In this document: one piece after another, positions 48,072 to 58,107 of the stretch
Layout of the letters: every line of letters starts with the position of its first letter
How positions within the stretch are numbered: the first letter of the stretch is position 1
Origin: Ramlibacter sp. WS9
GTDB lineage: Bacteria; Pseudomonadota; Gammaproteobacteria; Burkholderiales; Burkholderiaceae_C
Length of the DNA stretch: 64,000 nucleotides
Direction of reading: 5' to 3'
Assembly: GCF_003797765.1 (NCBI RefSeq)
Contig: NZ_RKMB01000013.1
Span: forward strand, 62,001 to 126,000
Made by a program: the position numbers and the translations under genes
Notes under the pieces: model-generated
What the model saw: the letters and a program-made list of their open reading frames with translations, nothing else
What the model was told of the DNA's origin: nothing
Database searches by the model: none

Positions 48072-48521
48072 TCAATGCGTCGACGAGAGCAGGTCGCGAA
48101 TCTCGAACAGCTCGCGCCGCACCAGCAGCAGCTTCTGCGAAACCAGGTCGCGCTCATCGGGCGGCGCGCTGTCCTCGAAGTCCTCGAAAGTCGAATCCTC
48201 GACTTCGATCACCTCCACGCCGTCCAGCATCACCTCGCCGGCCTTGCGCTTGTCGCGCTCGACCTGCACCAGCTCCTGCAGCTTGTTGCGCGCGCCGCTG
48301 ATCGTGAAGCCCTGATCGTAGAGCAAATCGCGGATGCGGCGGATCATCAGCACCTCGTGGTGCTGGTAGTACCGCCGGTTGCCGCGCCGCTTCATCGGGC
48401 GCAGCTGCGTGAATTCCTGCTCCCAATACCGTAGCACGTGAGGCTTGACGCCACACAGGTCGCTGACCTCACCGATGGTGAAGTAGCGCTTGGCGGGTAT
48501 CGATGGGAGGGCTTTCTCCAT
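48072..48521 (-). CDS. MerR-family transcriptional regulator
   Basis: A 149-residue MerR-type protein. The helix-turn-helix and wing read YFTIGEVSDLCGVKPHVLRYWE and RRGNRRYYQHHEV. The C-terminal part is acidic and coiled-coil-like, without the Cys ligands of metal sensors. The start is taken as ATG at 48521; a TTG three codons upstream is possible. This gene follows ihfA in many beta- and gammaproteobacteria; its target is not known to me. Confidence 0.87.
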   Translation of the reverse strand: MEKALPSIPAKRYFTIGEVSDLCGVKPHVLRYWEQEFTQLRPMKRRGNRRYYQHHEVLMIRRIRDLLYDQGFTISGARNKLQELVQVERDKRKAGEVMLDGVEVIEVEDSTFEDFEDSAPPDERDLVSQKLLLVRRELFEIRDLLSSTH

Positions 48522-48605
48522 TGAAATCAATGTTGTAGGAGAGAAAGCTGCTAGGTTACTCTAAGACAGGCGGGTCTGCATAGGCAATACCGCACACTGC
48601 GTTGC

Positions 48606-48627
48606 TTTTGGGGCGAGCGCCCCAAAA
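48606..48627. terminator. Hairpin between ihfA and merR-like genes
   Basis: TTTTGGGGC and GCCCCAAAA form a perfect 9-base stem with a GAGC loop, 11 bases after the ihfA stop. No extra T run follows on either strand beyond the stem ends, so it may be a weak terminator or a processing hairpin. Confidence 0.45.
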
Positions 48628-48637
48628 CCGGCGCGAC

Positions 48638-49012
48638 TCAGGCGGCTTCGGGCGGGCCGCCGTTGCCCTGGATCTGCTCTTTGAGCTTGTGGCTCGCATG
48701 AAAGGTGACCACGCGGCGCGCATCGATGGGAATCGCTTCGCCGGTGCGCGGATTGCGGCCGGGGCGAGGCGCCTTGGTGCGGATCTGGAAATTGCCGAAG
48801 CCGGAAATCTTGACGTCCTTGCCCTCGACCAGGCTGTCGGAGATCAGGTCGAAGAAGGCGTCGATCATGTCCTTGGACTCGCGCTTGTTCAGCCCGATCT
48901 GCTCGAACAGCAGTTCGGCCAGTTGGGCCTTCGTGAGCGCGGGGGTCTCCAGGCTCTCGACCGCGAAGTCCATCGTGTCGTCTTGCTGCACTGTTGTTGT
49001 GAGCGCGTCCAT
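48638..49012 (-). CDS. ihfA: Integration host factor subunit alpha
   Basis: A 124-residue HU/IHF protein. The DNA-binding arm holds the intercalating Pro in [14 protein letters not shown]. About 25 extra residues precede the conserved [10 protein letters not shown] start, so the true start may be the inner ATG (MDFAVESLE). It follows pheT by 6 bases, the standard pheST-ihfA order. IHF bends DNA and assists recombination and transcription. Confidence 0.93.
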   Translation of the reverse strand: MDALTTTVQQDDTMDFAVESLETPALTKAQLAELLFEQIGLNKRESKDMIDAFFDLISDSLVEGKDVKISGFGNFQIRTKAPRPGRNPRTGEAIPIDARRVVTFHASHKLKEQIQGNGGPPEAA

Positions 49013-49018
49013 CGTCCC

Positions 49019-51436
49019 TTATCCCCTCAAACGGCCGCCGAGGCCGGCGGCGATGCGGTCGACCACAGCCTTGACCGCCGCGTCGATCTGATCGTCGGTC
49101 AGTGTGGCTTCGGTGCTCGCCAGCGTCAAGCGAACGGCCAGGCTTTTTTCGTGGGTGCCCAGTCCGGGCGACGCCTGCTTGGGCTTGTACAGGTCGAACA
49201 GCATCGCGCCTTGCAGCAGCCCCCCGGTCGGTGCCGAATGCACGGCTTCCATGACGGCGTCGTGCGTCACCGCGTCGGCGACGATCACAGCGATGTCGCG
49301 CTGCACCGGCTGGAACTTGGGCACCGGCTCGAACACGGCCACCTGCCGCGCCACGACCGCGTCCAGGTCCAGTTCGAACAGGACAGGCGCATGCGCGAGC
49401 TCCCAGCCCTGCCGCCAGCGTGGATGCAGTTCGCCGACCACGCCGATCTCGCGGCCATCGACCCACACCGTCGCGCATCGCCCGGGATGCAGCGCAGGAT
49501 GCGTGCCCGGCTTGAATTGCGCCTTCAGCGGCGAGAGCAAGGCTTCCACATCGCCCTTGATGTCGTAGAAGTCCGCGCCCGCGCCCTTGCGCGCCCATTG
49601 CAAGCCATCCACGTCGCCATACGCCAGGCCGGCAACGCGCATCGGCTGGTGGATGCCCCGCACGGTGCTGTCGGTGGTTACCACGGAAGCATCGCGCAAG
49701 AACACCCGGCCCAACTCGAACACGCGCACGCGCTCGGCTTTGCGGTCCAGGTTGAACTTGAGCGATTGCAGCAGCGAGCCGAGCAGCGACGAACGCATCA
49801 CGCTCATCTGGCTGGCAATCGGGTTCAGCAGGCGGATCGGGTCGGCGTTGCCCGCCAGGTCGCGCTCCCAGCTTTCTTCGACAAAGCTGAAATTGATGGT
49901 TTCCTGGTAGCCCAGCGCGGCGAGCAGCCGGCGCACCGCGAAGCGGCTGCGCCGTGACTCGGGCGGCAGCTTGGCCGTGATGGGCGCCAGCGGCGGCGTG
50001 GTCGGCAGGTTCGCGTAGCCGATGATGCGCACCACTTCTTCGATCAGGTCTTCCTCGATCGTGAGGTCGAAGCGATACGGGGGTGGCGTGACGGTGAGCG
50101 TGCCCTCGCCGGCCGTAACCGGCAGGCCCAGGCGCGACAGCGCGTCCTTGCATTGCTCTTGCGTCACCGGCATGCCGATCACCTTGGCCGCGCGCGCGAC
50201 GCGCAGGGTCACTGGCTCTTGCTCGGGCAGCTTGGCGACCTGGTCGTCCATCGGCCCGGCTTCGCCGCCGCAGATGTCGATGATCAGCTGCGTGACGTGC
50301 TCGATGTGCTCCACCGTCTGGCTCGGGTCGACGCCTCGCTCGAAGCGATGGCCGGCGTCGGTGGAGAAGTTGTAGCGGCGCGAGCGGCCCTGGATCGCTT
50401 GCGGCCACCAGAAGGCGGCCTCGACGTAGACATTGCGCGTGTCGTCCGACACTGCGGTGGCGTCGCCGCCCATGATGCCGGCGAGCGACTCGACTTCCTT
50501 GTCGTCGGAGATCACGCCGACGTTCTCGTCCACGGTCACCGTATTGCCGTTGAGAAGCTTCAGCTGCTCGCCCGGCTTGCCCCAGCGCACTTCCAGCGCG
50601 CCGTGAATCTTGTCGTAGTCGAAGATGTGCGACGGGCGGCCGAACTCGAACATCACGTAGTTCGAAATGTCGACCAGTGCCGTAACGCTGCGTTGCCCGC
50701 AACGCGCCAGGCGATCGACCATCCATTGCGGCGTCTTGGCTTTCGTGTCGACATTGCGCACGATGCGCCCGGAAAAGCGCCCGCACAGGTCGGGGGCTGC
50801 CACCTTGATCTTGAGCTTCGCATCATGGGCCGGCTTCACGGGCGTGAAGGTCGGTTGCTTCAGCGGCGCGCCGGTCAGCGCGGAAAGCTCGCGCGCTACA
50901 CCGTAAACGCTCAACGCATGGGCCAGGTTGGGCGTGAGCTTGAGCGTGAACAGCGTGTCGTCGAGCTTGAGCACTTCGCGCACGTTCGCGCCGACCGGCG
51001 CGTCGGCAGCCAGCTCCAGCAGGCCGCCGTGGTCTTCGCTCAACTTGAGTTCGCGCGCCGAGCACAGCATGCCCTGGCTTTCGACGCCGCGCAGCTTGCC
51101 CAGTTTGATGAGAAACGGCTTGCCGTCGTCACCCGGCGGCAACTCAGCGCCCACCAATGCGCAAGGCACCTTGATGCCCACGCGGGCGTTGGGCGCGCCA
51201 CAAACGATGTTGAGCAAGGCGCCCTGCCCCGCGTCGACCTTGCAGACACGCAGGCGGTCGGCGTCCGGATGCTGGGCAGCTTCCTTGATCTCGCCGACGA
51301 CGATCTTGGTGAATGGCGGCGCGGCGGGCCGCAGCTCTTCGACCTCCAGCCCGCCCATGGTGAGCGTGTCGGCCAGTTGTTGCGTGGACAGCGGCGGGTT
51401 GCAGAATTCGCGCAGCCAGGACTCGGGGAATTGCAT
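49019..51436 (-). CDS. pheT: Phenylalanyl-tRNA synthetase beta subunit
   Basis: An 805-residue subunit with an N-terminal tRNA-binding (EMAP-like) domain, B3/B4 editing region, B5 and the C-terminal anticodon-binding FDX-ACB domain (ending VVDRIAAGLGGRLRG). Starts MQFPESWLREFCNPP as usual. It forms the alpha2beta2 enzyme with PheS, which lies directly upstream. Confidence 0.96.
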   Translation of the reverse strand: MQFPESWLREFCNPPLSTQQLADTLTMGGLEVEELRPAAPPFTKIVVGEIKEAAQHPDADRLRVCKVDAGQGALLNIVCGAPNARVGIKVPCALVGAELPPGDDGKPFLIKLGKLRGVESQGMLCSARELKLSEDHGGLLELAADAPVGANVREVLKLDDTLFTLKLTPNLAHALSVYGVARELSALTGAPLKQPTFTPVKPAHDAKLKIKVAAPDLCGRFSGRIVRNVDTKAKTPQWMVDRLARCGQRSVTALVDISNYVMFEFGRPSHIFDYDKIHGALEVRWGKPGEQLKLLNGNTVTVDENVGVISDDKEVESLAGIMGGDATAVSDDTRNVYVEAAFWWPQAIQGRSRRYNFSTDAGHRFERGVDPSQTVEHIEHVTQLIIDICGGEAGPMDDQVAKLPEQEPVTLRVARAAKVIGMPVTQEQCKDALSRLGLPVTAGEGTLTVTPPPYRFDLTIEEDLIEEVVRIIGYANLPTTPPLAPITAKLPPESRRSRFAVRRLLAALGYQETINFSFVEESWERDLAGNADPIRLLNPIASQMSVMRSSLLGSLLQSLKFNLDRKAERVRVFELGRVFLRDASVVTTDSTVRGIHQPMRVAGLAYGDVDGLQWARKGAGADFYDIKGDVEALLSPLKAQFKPGTHPALHPGRCATVWVDGREIGVVGELHPRWRQGWELAHAPVLFELDLDAVVARQVAVFEPVPKFQPVQRDIAVIVADAVTHDAVMEAVHSAPTGGLLQGAMLFDLYKPKQASPGLGTHEKSLAVRLTLASTEATLTDDQIDAAVKAVVDRIAAGLGGRLRG

Positions 51437-51454
51437 GTGCTTTTGTGAGTTCGG

Positions 51455-52516
51455 TTAGCGGAACTGGCGAAGGAAACGGACGTCGCCGTCGAAGTACAGG
51501 CGCAAGTCGTTGACACCGTAGCGCAGCATCGTGAGCCGGTCGGGGCCCATGCCAAAAGCGAAGCCGATATATTTCTCCGGGTCCAGGCCCATGTTGCGCA
51601 CAACCGCCGGATGGACTTGTCCCGACCCCGCCACTTCCAGCCATTTGCCGGACAACGGACCGCTCTGGAACTGAATGTCGATTTCGGCACTGGGTTCCGT
51701 GAACGGGAAGAAACTGGGGCGGAAGCGAAGCGCCAGGTCGTCGCTCTCGAAGAACGTGCGGCAGAAGTCCGTGAACACGACCTTCAGGTCCTTGAAGCTC
51801 ACGTTCTCGCCCAACCAGAGGCCTTCGCATTGGTGGAACATCGGCGAATGAGTGGCATCACTGTCGACGCGGTACGTGCGGCCCGGCGCGATGACGCGAA
51901 TCTCGGGCATGGGTTCGCCGCGCTTCACGGCGTCAGCGAACTTCTTGATGTGCGCGTGCGCATAGCGCACCTGCATCGGGCTGGTGTGCGGCCGCAGGTT
52001 GTACGGGATGCCGTCGTCGCCCTTGATGTCCACGTAGAACGTGTCCTGCATCGAACGCGCGGGATGGTTGGGCGGGTTGTTGAGCGACGTGAAGCTGTGC
52101 CAGTCGCTTTCGATCTCCGGGCCGTCGGCCACGTCGAAACCCATGCTCGCGAAGATCAGCTCGATCCGCTCCATCGTCAGGCTGACTGGGTGCAGACCGC
52201 CGGGCTCGCGCAGCCGGCCGGGCAGCGAGACGTCGAGCGCTTCGGCTTTGAGCTGGATGTCGAGCTCGGCATCGGCCAACGCCTGGCGCCGATCGTTCAG
52301 CGCTGCTTCGATCGCCTGCTTGGCGGTGTTGATCGCGGCGCCGCGCGTCTTCTTCTCTTCGACGCTAAGCACGGCCATGCCCTTCATCAGCTCGGTGATG
52401 CGGCCGGCCTTGCCGATGAACAGCGCCTTGGCGTTTTCCAGCTCGGCTGGCGTGGGCGCGCCGGCGAATGCCTGGCGGGCGCTCTCGACGATGGAATCCA
52501 GATCGTTTGTGGTCAT
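51455..52516 (-). CDS. pheS: Phenylalanyl-tRNA synthetase alpha subunit
   Basis: A 353-residue class II catalytic subunit. The N-terminal coiled coil precedes the motif 2 region ([19 protein letters not shown]) and motif 3 ([17 protein letters not shown]). The ATG at 52516 has no ribosome-binding sequence: the bases before it are TTTTTTCATTT, from a terminator. Initiation may rely on an AT-rich, unstructured start or on structure changes in the leader. Confidence 0.96.
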   Translation of the reverse strand: MTTNDLDSIVESARQAFAGAPTPAELENAKALFIGKAGRITELMKGMAVLSVEEKKTRGAAINTAKQAIEAALNDRRQALADAELDIQLKAEALDVSLPGRLREPGGLHPVSLTMERIELIFASMGFDVADGPEIESDWHSFTSLNNPPNHPARSMQDTFYVDIKGDDGIPYNLRPHTSPMQVRYAHAHIKKFADAVKRGEPMPEIRVIAPGRTYRVDSDATHSPMFHQCEGLWLGENVSFKDLKVVFTDFCRTFFESDDLALRFRPSFFPFTEPSAEIDIQFQSGPLSGKWLEVAGSGQVHPAVVRNMGLDPEKYIGFAFGMGPDRLTMLRYGVNDLRLYFDGDVRFLRQFR

Positions 52517-52520
52517 AAAT

Positions 52521-52558
52521 GAAAAAACAGGGCTAGCGCCTCAAGCCCTAGCCCTGTT
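52521..52558 (-). terminator. Intrinsic terminator/attenuator just before pheS
   Basis: On the minus strand AACAGGGCTAG and CTAGCCCTGTT form a perfect 11-base stem with an 11-base loop, followed by a run of T and only about 5 bases later the pheS ATG. It would cut transcription coming from rplT unless prevented. A 15-codon ORF (52588-52541) enters the stem and stops in its loop but has no Phe codons, so the control signal is unclear. Confidence 0.75.
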
Positions 52559-52626
52559 CTTGGTTGGTTGCACCGGGGACTGCCGCATTCGGAAGGGACG
52601 CGAGCGTCCCAGCCCCCACCGTGAAC

Positions 52627-52986
52627 TCAAGCAGCCAGCTTGGCCTTGACTTGCTCCACGATGCCGGCAAAAGCAGCCTTGTCGTGCACGGCGATGTCGG
52701 CCAGCACCTTGCGGTCGATCTCGATGCCGGCCTTGCGGATGCCGTTGGCGAACTGGCTGTACGTCAGGCCACATTCACGGGCGGCCGCGTTGATACGGGC
52801 GATCCAGAGTTGACGGAAAACGCGCTTCTTGGTGCGGCGGTCACGGTAGGCATATTGCCCAGCCTTCATCACCGCTTCTTTGGCGATGCGGAATACGTTG
52901 CCGCGGCGGCCGCGGAAGCCCTTGGCGAGGGCGAGAACTTTCTTGTGGCGGGCGCGAGCCGTTACACCACGTTTGACGCGAGGCAT
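52627..52986 (-). CDS. rplT: 50S ribosomal protein L20
   Basis: A 119-residue L20 with the basic N-terminal extension [16 protein letters not shown] and globular C-terminal domain. It assembles early on 23S rRNA; in E. coli it represses translation of rpmI-rplT, and the same may hold here. It lies 23 bases after rpmI. Confidence 0.97.
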   Translation of the reverse strand: MPRVKRGVTARARHKKVLALAKGFRGRRGNVFRIAKEAVMKAGQYAYRDRRTKKRVFRQLWIARINAAARECGLTYSQFANGIRKAGIEIDRKVLADIAVHDKAAFAGIVEQVKAKLAA

Positions 52987-53009
52987 GTGATTACTCCTTG
53001 TTCGTCGGG

Positions 53010-53213
53010 TTAGATGCCACGGCCGGGCAGCATGGCGGCCATCGAAACCATGTTGGTCTCGTGCACGCCAACCGCACCACGCAGGTGACGCTTGTTCTTG
53101 GTGGTCTTCTTGGTCAGGATGTGACGCTTGAAGGCTTGGCCGCGCTTGACGGTACCACCGGGACGAACGCGGAAACGCTTTTTCGCGCCGCTCTTGGTCT
53201 TCATCTTGGGCAT
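53010..53213 (-). CDS. rpmI: 50S ribosomal protein L35
   Basis: A 67-residue basic protein starting [14 protein letters not shown] and containing the KRHILTKK and NKRHLRG blocks of L35. ATG at 53213; the frame upstream is intergenic noise. Confidence 0.97.
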   Translation of the reverse strand: MPKMKTKSGAKKRFRVRPGGTVKRGQAFKRHILTKKTTKNKRHLRGAVGVHETNMVSMAAMLPGRGI

Positions 53214-53340
53214 TGAATGCTCCGTTAATTTGTGCTCGTGAGGCGTCGCGGATCGATTCCGCGCCTTGTAGGCCCCGAGACACTTCTTGTGCGAGTCTCT
53301 CAACTCGCTGTCATCACCCCCTTGCGGGGGCTCAGATTCT

Positions 53341-53940
53341 TTACGCTGAAGCCGGCTGGGGAGCAGCGGCTTCGGCGGCGGGCTTTGCAGCCACCTTTTT
53401 CTTGCCCGGCGCGATCATCATGATCATCTGCCGGCCTTCCAGCTTGGGAAACTGCTCGACGATGATGATGTCCGCCAGTTCGTCGCGGATCTTGTTCAAC
53501 AACGCCATGCCGATTTCCTGGTGCGTGATCTCGCGGCCCCGGAAGCGCAGCGTGATCTTGCACTTGTCGCCTTCGGCCAGGAAGCGCCTGATATTGCGCA
53601 TCTTGATGTTGTAGTCACCGTCGTCGGTGCCTGGCCGGAACTTGACTTCCTTGATTTCGATAACCGTCTGCTTGGCTTTCGCTTCCGCCGCCTTCTTCTG
53701 TTCCTGGTACTTGAACTTGCCGTAGTCCATCAATCGGCAAACCGGGGGGTTCGCGGTGGCGGCAATTTCAACCAGGTCCACGTCCGCCTCGCCCGCCATG
53801 CGCAGCGCTTCGGACAGACTGACGATACCCAGCGGTTCGTTCTCGGGCCCCGAGAGGCGTACTTCCGGGGCCATGATTTCCCGGTTCAGGCGGTGCTTGC
53901 GTTCCTCGCGGTGGCGACGGTCGCGAAATTCAGTAGCGAT
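53341..53940 (-). CDS. infC: Translation initiation factor IF-3, with rare ATC start
   Basis: A 199-residue IF-3. The coding frame has an in-frame ATG at 53874, but homology ([21 protein letters not shown]) begins at an ATC codon at 53940, with AAAGGA eight bases before it. Starting at the internal ATG would remove the conserved N-terminal residues. The linker and C-terminal domain ([24 protein letters not shown]) are complete. IF-3 proofreads start codons; a non-canonical start gives autoregulation, as known for the AUU start of E. coli infC. Confidence 0.9.
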   Translation of the reverse strand: MATEFRDRRHREERKHRLNREIMAPEVRLSGPENEPLGIVSLSEALRMAGEADVDLVEIAATANPPVCRLMDYGKFKYQEQKKAAEAKAKQTVIEIKEVKFRPGTDDGDYNIKMRNIRRFLAEGDKCKITLRFRGREITHQEIGMALLNKIRDELADIIIVEQFPKLEGRQMIMMIAPGKKKVAAKPAAEAAAPQPASA

Positions 53941-53961
53941 GGTTCGAATCCTTTAAACATT

Positions 53962-53978
53962 GCTATCGGAAAGATAGC
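53962..53978. promoter_or_regulatory. Hairpin in the infC leader
   Basis: GCTATC and GATAGC form a 6-base stem with a 5-base loop about 22 bases before the infC ATC start. It may shape the infC ribosome site or mark mRNA processing between thrS and infC. Confidence 0.3.
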
Positions 53979-54029
53979 GAAACTGCCACTGTGCGCGCGG
54001 GCAAGCTGGTAACCGATTCAAAATCAGCC

Positions 54030-54046
54030 TTTGCACCACGTGCAAA
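54030..54046. promoter_or_regulatory. Hairpin abutting the thrS stop
   Basis: TTTGCAC and GTGCAAA form a 7-base stem with a 3-base loop, ending at base 54046, right next to the thrS stop codon. No T run follows, so it is not a classical terminator; it could slow ribosomes or be a processing site. Confidence 0.3.
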
Positions 54047-55954
54047 CTAGAGCTTGTTGGCGATGTCTTGGGCGATCTTTTCGGAGAAGGCCTGAACGGA
54101 CATCACGCCGAGGTCCTGGTTGCCCCGTGCGCGCACTGCGACAGCGCCTGCAGCCCTCTCCTTGTCACCCACGACCAGGATATAGGGCAGCTTTTGCATC
54201 GAATGCTCGCGTATTTTATACGTTATTTTCTCGTTGCGCAGATCAACCTCAACCCTAAGCCCTTGATTCTGCAGCGTTTTGGCCACTTCCCGGGCGTAAT
54301 CGGCCTGCGAATCCGTGATATTGAGCACGACGACCTGCACCGGAGCCAGCCACGCGGGCAGCGCGCCGGCATGCTCTTCGATCAGAATTCCGATGAAACG
54401 CTCGAGGCTGCCGACGATGGCCCGGTGCAGCATGACCGGCCGGTGCCGGGCGCCGTCCTCGCCCACGAATTCGGCATCCAGCCGCTCCGGCATCGAGAAA
54501 TCCACCTGCATCGTGCCGCATTGCCACTGGCGGCCGATGGCGTCCTTGAGCGTGTATTCGATCTTGGGGCCGTAGAACGCGCCGTCGCCCGGGGAAATTT
54601 CGAACTCGCAGCCCGAGGCGCGCAGGCTCTCCATCAGCGCATGCTCGGCCTTGTCCCAGCTCTCCTCCGAACCTATGCGCTGCGCCGGCCGGGTGGCGAC
54701 CTTGTAGATGATCTTGCCGAAGCCGAAGTCCTTGTAGACCTTTTGCAACAGCGTGGTGTAGGCCGTGCATTCGGGAAGGATGTGGTCTTCCGTGCAGAAA
54801 ATATGGCCGTCATCCTGCGTGAACCCACGCACCCGCATGATGCCGTGCAGGCCGCCCGTGGGCTCGTTGCGGTGGCACTGGCCGAACTCGCCGTAGCGCA
54901 GCGGCAAGTCGCGGTAGCTCTTGATGCCCTGCTTGAAGATCAGGATGTGGCCCGGGCAGTTCATCGGCTTCAGGGCGTAGTCGCGCTTTTCCGACTCTGT
55001 CGTGAACATGTTCTCGCGGTACTTGTCCCAATGGCCCGTCTTTTCCCACAGCGACTGGTCCAGCAGCTGCGGACCCTTGACCTCCTGGTAGCCGTTGTCG
55101 CGGTAGACGCGGCGCATGTACTGCTCCACTTCCTGCCAGACCGTCCAGCCCTTCGGGTGCCAGAACACAACCCCCGGCGCGTGGTCGTCGATGTGGAACA
55201 GGTCGAGCTCGCGGCCGAGCTTGCGGTGGTCGCGCTTTTCGGCCTCTTCCAGCATCGTGAGGTACTGCTGCAGCTCCTCCTTGCTGGCCCAGGCCGTGCC
55301 GTAAACGCGCTGGAGCATCTCGTTGCGGTGGTCGCCGCGCCAATAGGCGCCGGCCACCTTCATCAGCTTGAAGAACTTCAGCTTGCCGGTGCTCGGCACG
55401 TGGGGGCCGCGGCACAAATCCTCAAATTTGCCTTCGCGGTACAGCGAGACGTCCTCGCCCGCCGGGATGCTGGCGATGATCTCGGCCTTGTAGTGCTCGC
55501 CGAGGCTCTTGAAGTACGCCACCGCCTCGTCACGCGGAAGAACGCGGCGCGTCACCGGCTCGTCGTTGGCCGCCAGTTCCGACATTCGCTTTTCGATCGC
55601 GACCAGATCCTCCGGCGTGAACGGCCGCTTGTACGAGAAGTCGTAGAAGAAGCCGTTCTCGATCACCGGGCCGATCGTGACTTGCGCCTCGGGGAACAGC
55701 TCCTTCACGGCGTAAGCCAGCAGGTGGGCCGTGGAATGGCGGATCACCTCCAGGCCGTCGGCGTCCTTGGCCGTGACGATGGACACCGGGCTGTCCTTGT
55801 CGATGGTGTAGCTGGTGTCGACCACCTTGCCGTCGACCTTGCCGGCCAGGGCGGCCTTGGCCAGGCCGGCGCCGATGGACGCGGCCACTTCTGCGACCGT
55901 GACCGGGCCGGGATATTCGCGCTTGGAACCGTCGGGGAGCGTGACTTGGATCAT
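54047..55954 (-). CDS. thrS: Threonyl-tRNA synthetase
   Basis: A 635-residue class II synthetase: N-terminal TGS domain (IQVTLPDGS), editing domain with [11 protein letters not shown], catalytic core with [11 protein letters not shown] and [11 protein letters not shown], and C-terminal anticodon-binding domain. The start at 55954 follows a structured 190-base leader that contains a Thr-rich leader peptide and a terminator, which suggests attenuation by charged tRNA-Thr supply (see the attenuator entry). Confidence 0.96.
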   Translation of the reverse strand: MIQVTLPDGSKREYPGPVTVAEVAASIGAGLAKAALAGKVDGKVVDTSYTIDKDSPVSIVTAKDADGLEVIRHSTAHLLAYAVKELFPEAQVTIGPVIENGFFYDFSYKRPFTPEDLVAIEKRMSELAANDEPVTRRVLPRDEAVAYFKSLGEHYKAEIIASIPAGEDVSLYREGKFEDLCRGPHVPSTGKLKFFKLMKVAGAYWRGDHRNEMLQRVYGTAWASKEELQQYLTMLEEAEKRDHRKLGRELDLFHIDDHAPGVVFWHPKGWTVWQEVEQYMRRVYRDNGYQEVKGPQLLDQSLWEKTGHWDKYRENMFTTESEKRDYALKPMNCPGHILIFKQGIKSYRDLPLRYGEFGQCHRNEPTGGLHGIMRVRGFTQDDGHIFCTEDHILPECTAYTTLLQKVYKDFGFGKIIYKVATRPAQRIGSEESWDKAEHALMESLRASGCEFEISPGDGAFYGPKIEYTLKDAIGRQWQCGTMQVDFSMPERLDAEFVGEDGARHRPVMLHRAIVGSLERFIGILIEEHAGALPAWLAPVQVVVLNITDSQADYAREVAKTLQNQGLRVEVDLRNEKITYKIREHSMQKLPYILVVGDKERAAGAVAVRARGNQDLGVMSVQAFSEKIAQDIANKL

Positions 55955-55976
55955 GATTGAATCGTTACTTAAACAA

Positions 55977-55994
55977 CAACCGCCTTGGCGGTTG
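55977..55994 (-). promoter_or_regulatory. Hairpin just upstream of thrS start
   Basis: CAACCGCC and GGCGGTTG form an 8-base stem with a two-base spacer, about 22 bases before the thrS ATG, followed by TTGTTTAAG on the minus strand. It may be a second, weaker stop signal or a site of translational control. Confidence 0.45.
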
Positions 55995-56035
55995 CTCATG
56001 CACTTACAGCTGCGCGAAGCGCTTGTTAGCGCATG

Positions 56036-56148
56036 AAAAAAGCGCGGACGAGAGCCGCGCTTTGATGATGCTCGAGAGGAACTCAGTGCACGCGACTACC
56101 CGGCCTCTAAAGGGCCGTAAAACCTTCCGGTGTAGTTCGCGGTGTCAT
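56036..56148 (-). promoter_or_regulatory. Candidate threonine attenuator of thrS
   Basis: On the minus strand three alternative stems can form. Stem 1:2 pairs the Thr codon region (56141-56127) with 56103-56091, 13 base pairs with two single-A bulges. Stem 2:3 pairs 56097-56090 with 56060-56053, 8 pairs including two G-U. Stem 3:4 is the terminator: AAAGCGCGG (56063-56055) with CCGCGCTTT (56047-56039) and further T to 56036. Strand 2 and strand 3 each serve two partners, as in classical amino-acid attenuators. The leader peptide has 4 Thr in 13 residues. Confidence 0.75.
56107..56148 (-). CDS. Thr-rich leader peptide of thrS
   Basis: A 13-codon ORF reading MTPRTTPEGFTAL, with Thr at positions 2, 5, 6 and 11. 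GAAAGG lies about 11 bases upstream of the ATG. Two Thr codons (ACT ACA) sit inside strand 1 of the predicted 1:2 stem, so a ribosome stalled for charged tRNA-Thr would free strand 2 to form the antiterminator. The function is inferred from the layout. Confidence 0.7.
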   Translation of the reverse strand: MTPRTTPEGFTAL

Positions 56149-56198
56149 AACCAGGTTGCCTTTCTCGCTCTTGTTTGCAAGGGGGAATTGCCCAAATT

Positions 56199-56393
56199 CT
56201 AACCCGCGGCCACGAAACCAGTCGCGCTGCAGCGCGGGCAAGGCGTGATCACGGTCTGCTTTTCGACCTCGAAATGCTCGTTGATGTTTTCGCTGTCGAA
56301 CCGCAACTCGCCCGAGCCGCTGCAGTCCGGGCATTTGACCCCGCTGAGCTTGCTCGCGTCGAAAACGCCGGTCTTGTCGTCGGTTGCGCTCAT
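56199..56393 (-). CDS. Small zinc-ribbon protein
   Basis: A 64-residue protein with two DnaJ-like cysteine pairs: CPDCSGSG (about residue 21) and CPRCSATG (about residue 52), which likely bind one zinc ion. A conserved acidic middle joins them. It may be an RNA- or protein-binding accessory factor; I know no assigned function. It lies upstream of the thrS leader on the same strand, so thrS transcripts could start at or before this gene; a TAGAAT -10-like element is at 56201-56196. Confidence 0.75.
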   Translation of the reverse strand: MSATDDKTGVFDASKLSGVKCPDCSGSGELRFDSENINEHFEVEKQTVITPCPRCSATGFVAAG

Positions 56394-56483
56394 GGGCCGT
56401 CCTCTTTGTTACACCTGTACTCTAAGGCGAAAAGGGCAATCGACCAACACCTGCGAACCCCTATAAGGCAACCTCACATCCCC

Positions 56484-56514
56484 AAAAAAGGACAAGGCCC
56501 CGACGGGGCCTTGT
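56484..56514 (-). terminator. Intrinsic terminator after isocitrate lyase
   Basis: ACAAGGCCCCG and CGGGGCCTTGT form an 11-base stem around a single base (in practice a 3-5 base loop). On the minus strand CCTTTTTTGG follows. It lies about 20 bases after the aceA stop. Confidence 0.85.
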
Positions 56515-56534
56515 TTCGTGTTGGAGCGTAGCGA

Positions 56535-57860
<1,326 letters not shown>

Positions 57861-57936
57861 GGGTTCACTCCAAAGGTTGCTTGAGAACTTGTCGGGCTCT
57901 TGCTCGATGCAAGTGCGATGCCGATGGATGAACTTT

Positions 57937-57998
57937 AAGTCTTCTACAAGACTTTTGGAAGCTCTTATGTCTTATACAAGAGATATTTTTATCTTCAA
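57937..57998 (-). promoter_or_regulatory. aceA promoter with two tandem palindromic operators
   Basis: On the minus strand TTGAAG (57998-57993) and TATAAG (57976-57971) are 16 bases apart, a good promoter. TCTTATACAAGA (57970-57981) covers the -10 box, and TCTTCTACAAGA (57940-57951), within the 7-base-arm palindrome AAGTCTT/AAGACTT (57937-57954), lies exactly 30 bases (three helix turns) downstream. The placement suits a repressor; the protein is not known, possibly a GntR-type regulator of central carbon use. Confidence 0.6.
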
Positions 57999-58022
57999 TA
58001 AAATCAACGATCTATCCTCGTG

Positions 58023-58061
58023 ATTTCTCAATGCGAAAAATAGTTTCTCGTATTGAGAAAT
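58023..58061. promoter_or_regulatory. 39-base palindrome upstream of aceA
   Basis: Arms ATTTCTCAAT (58023-58032) and ATTGAGAAAT (58052-58061) are perfect; 16 of 19 pairs match overall. It can also be read as two tandem sites TTTCTC-N5-GARAAA (58024-58040 and 58044-58060), centres 20 bases apart. It lies about 60-100 bases upstream of the predicted aceA start, an activator-like position. Confidence 0.65.
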
Positions 58062-58107
58062 TTTGGCGCGGCGCAGCATTTGTCTATTCCACGATGTGGA
58101 ACGCGAT

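Noticed and set aside
52541..52588. A 15-codon ORF as Phe leader peptide of pheS
   Set aside because: It has no Phe codons and no ribosome site, so a PheM-like mechanism is not supported, although the terminator itself is real.
58023..58061. Terminator of the cyclotransferase-like gene
   Set aside because: The stem is AT-rich with a mismatch-containing inner part and lies 47 bases past the stop; tandem half-site structure suits a protein-binding site better, though some terminator function cannot be excluded.
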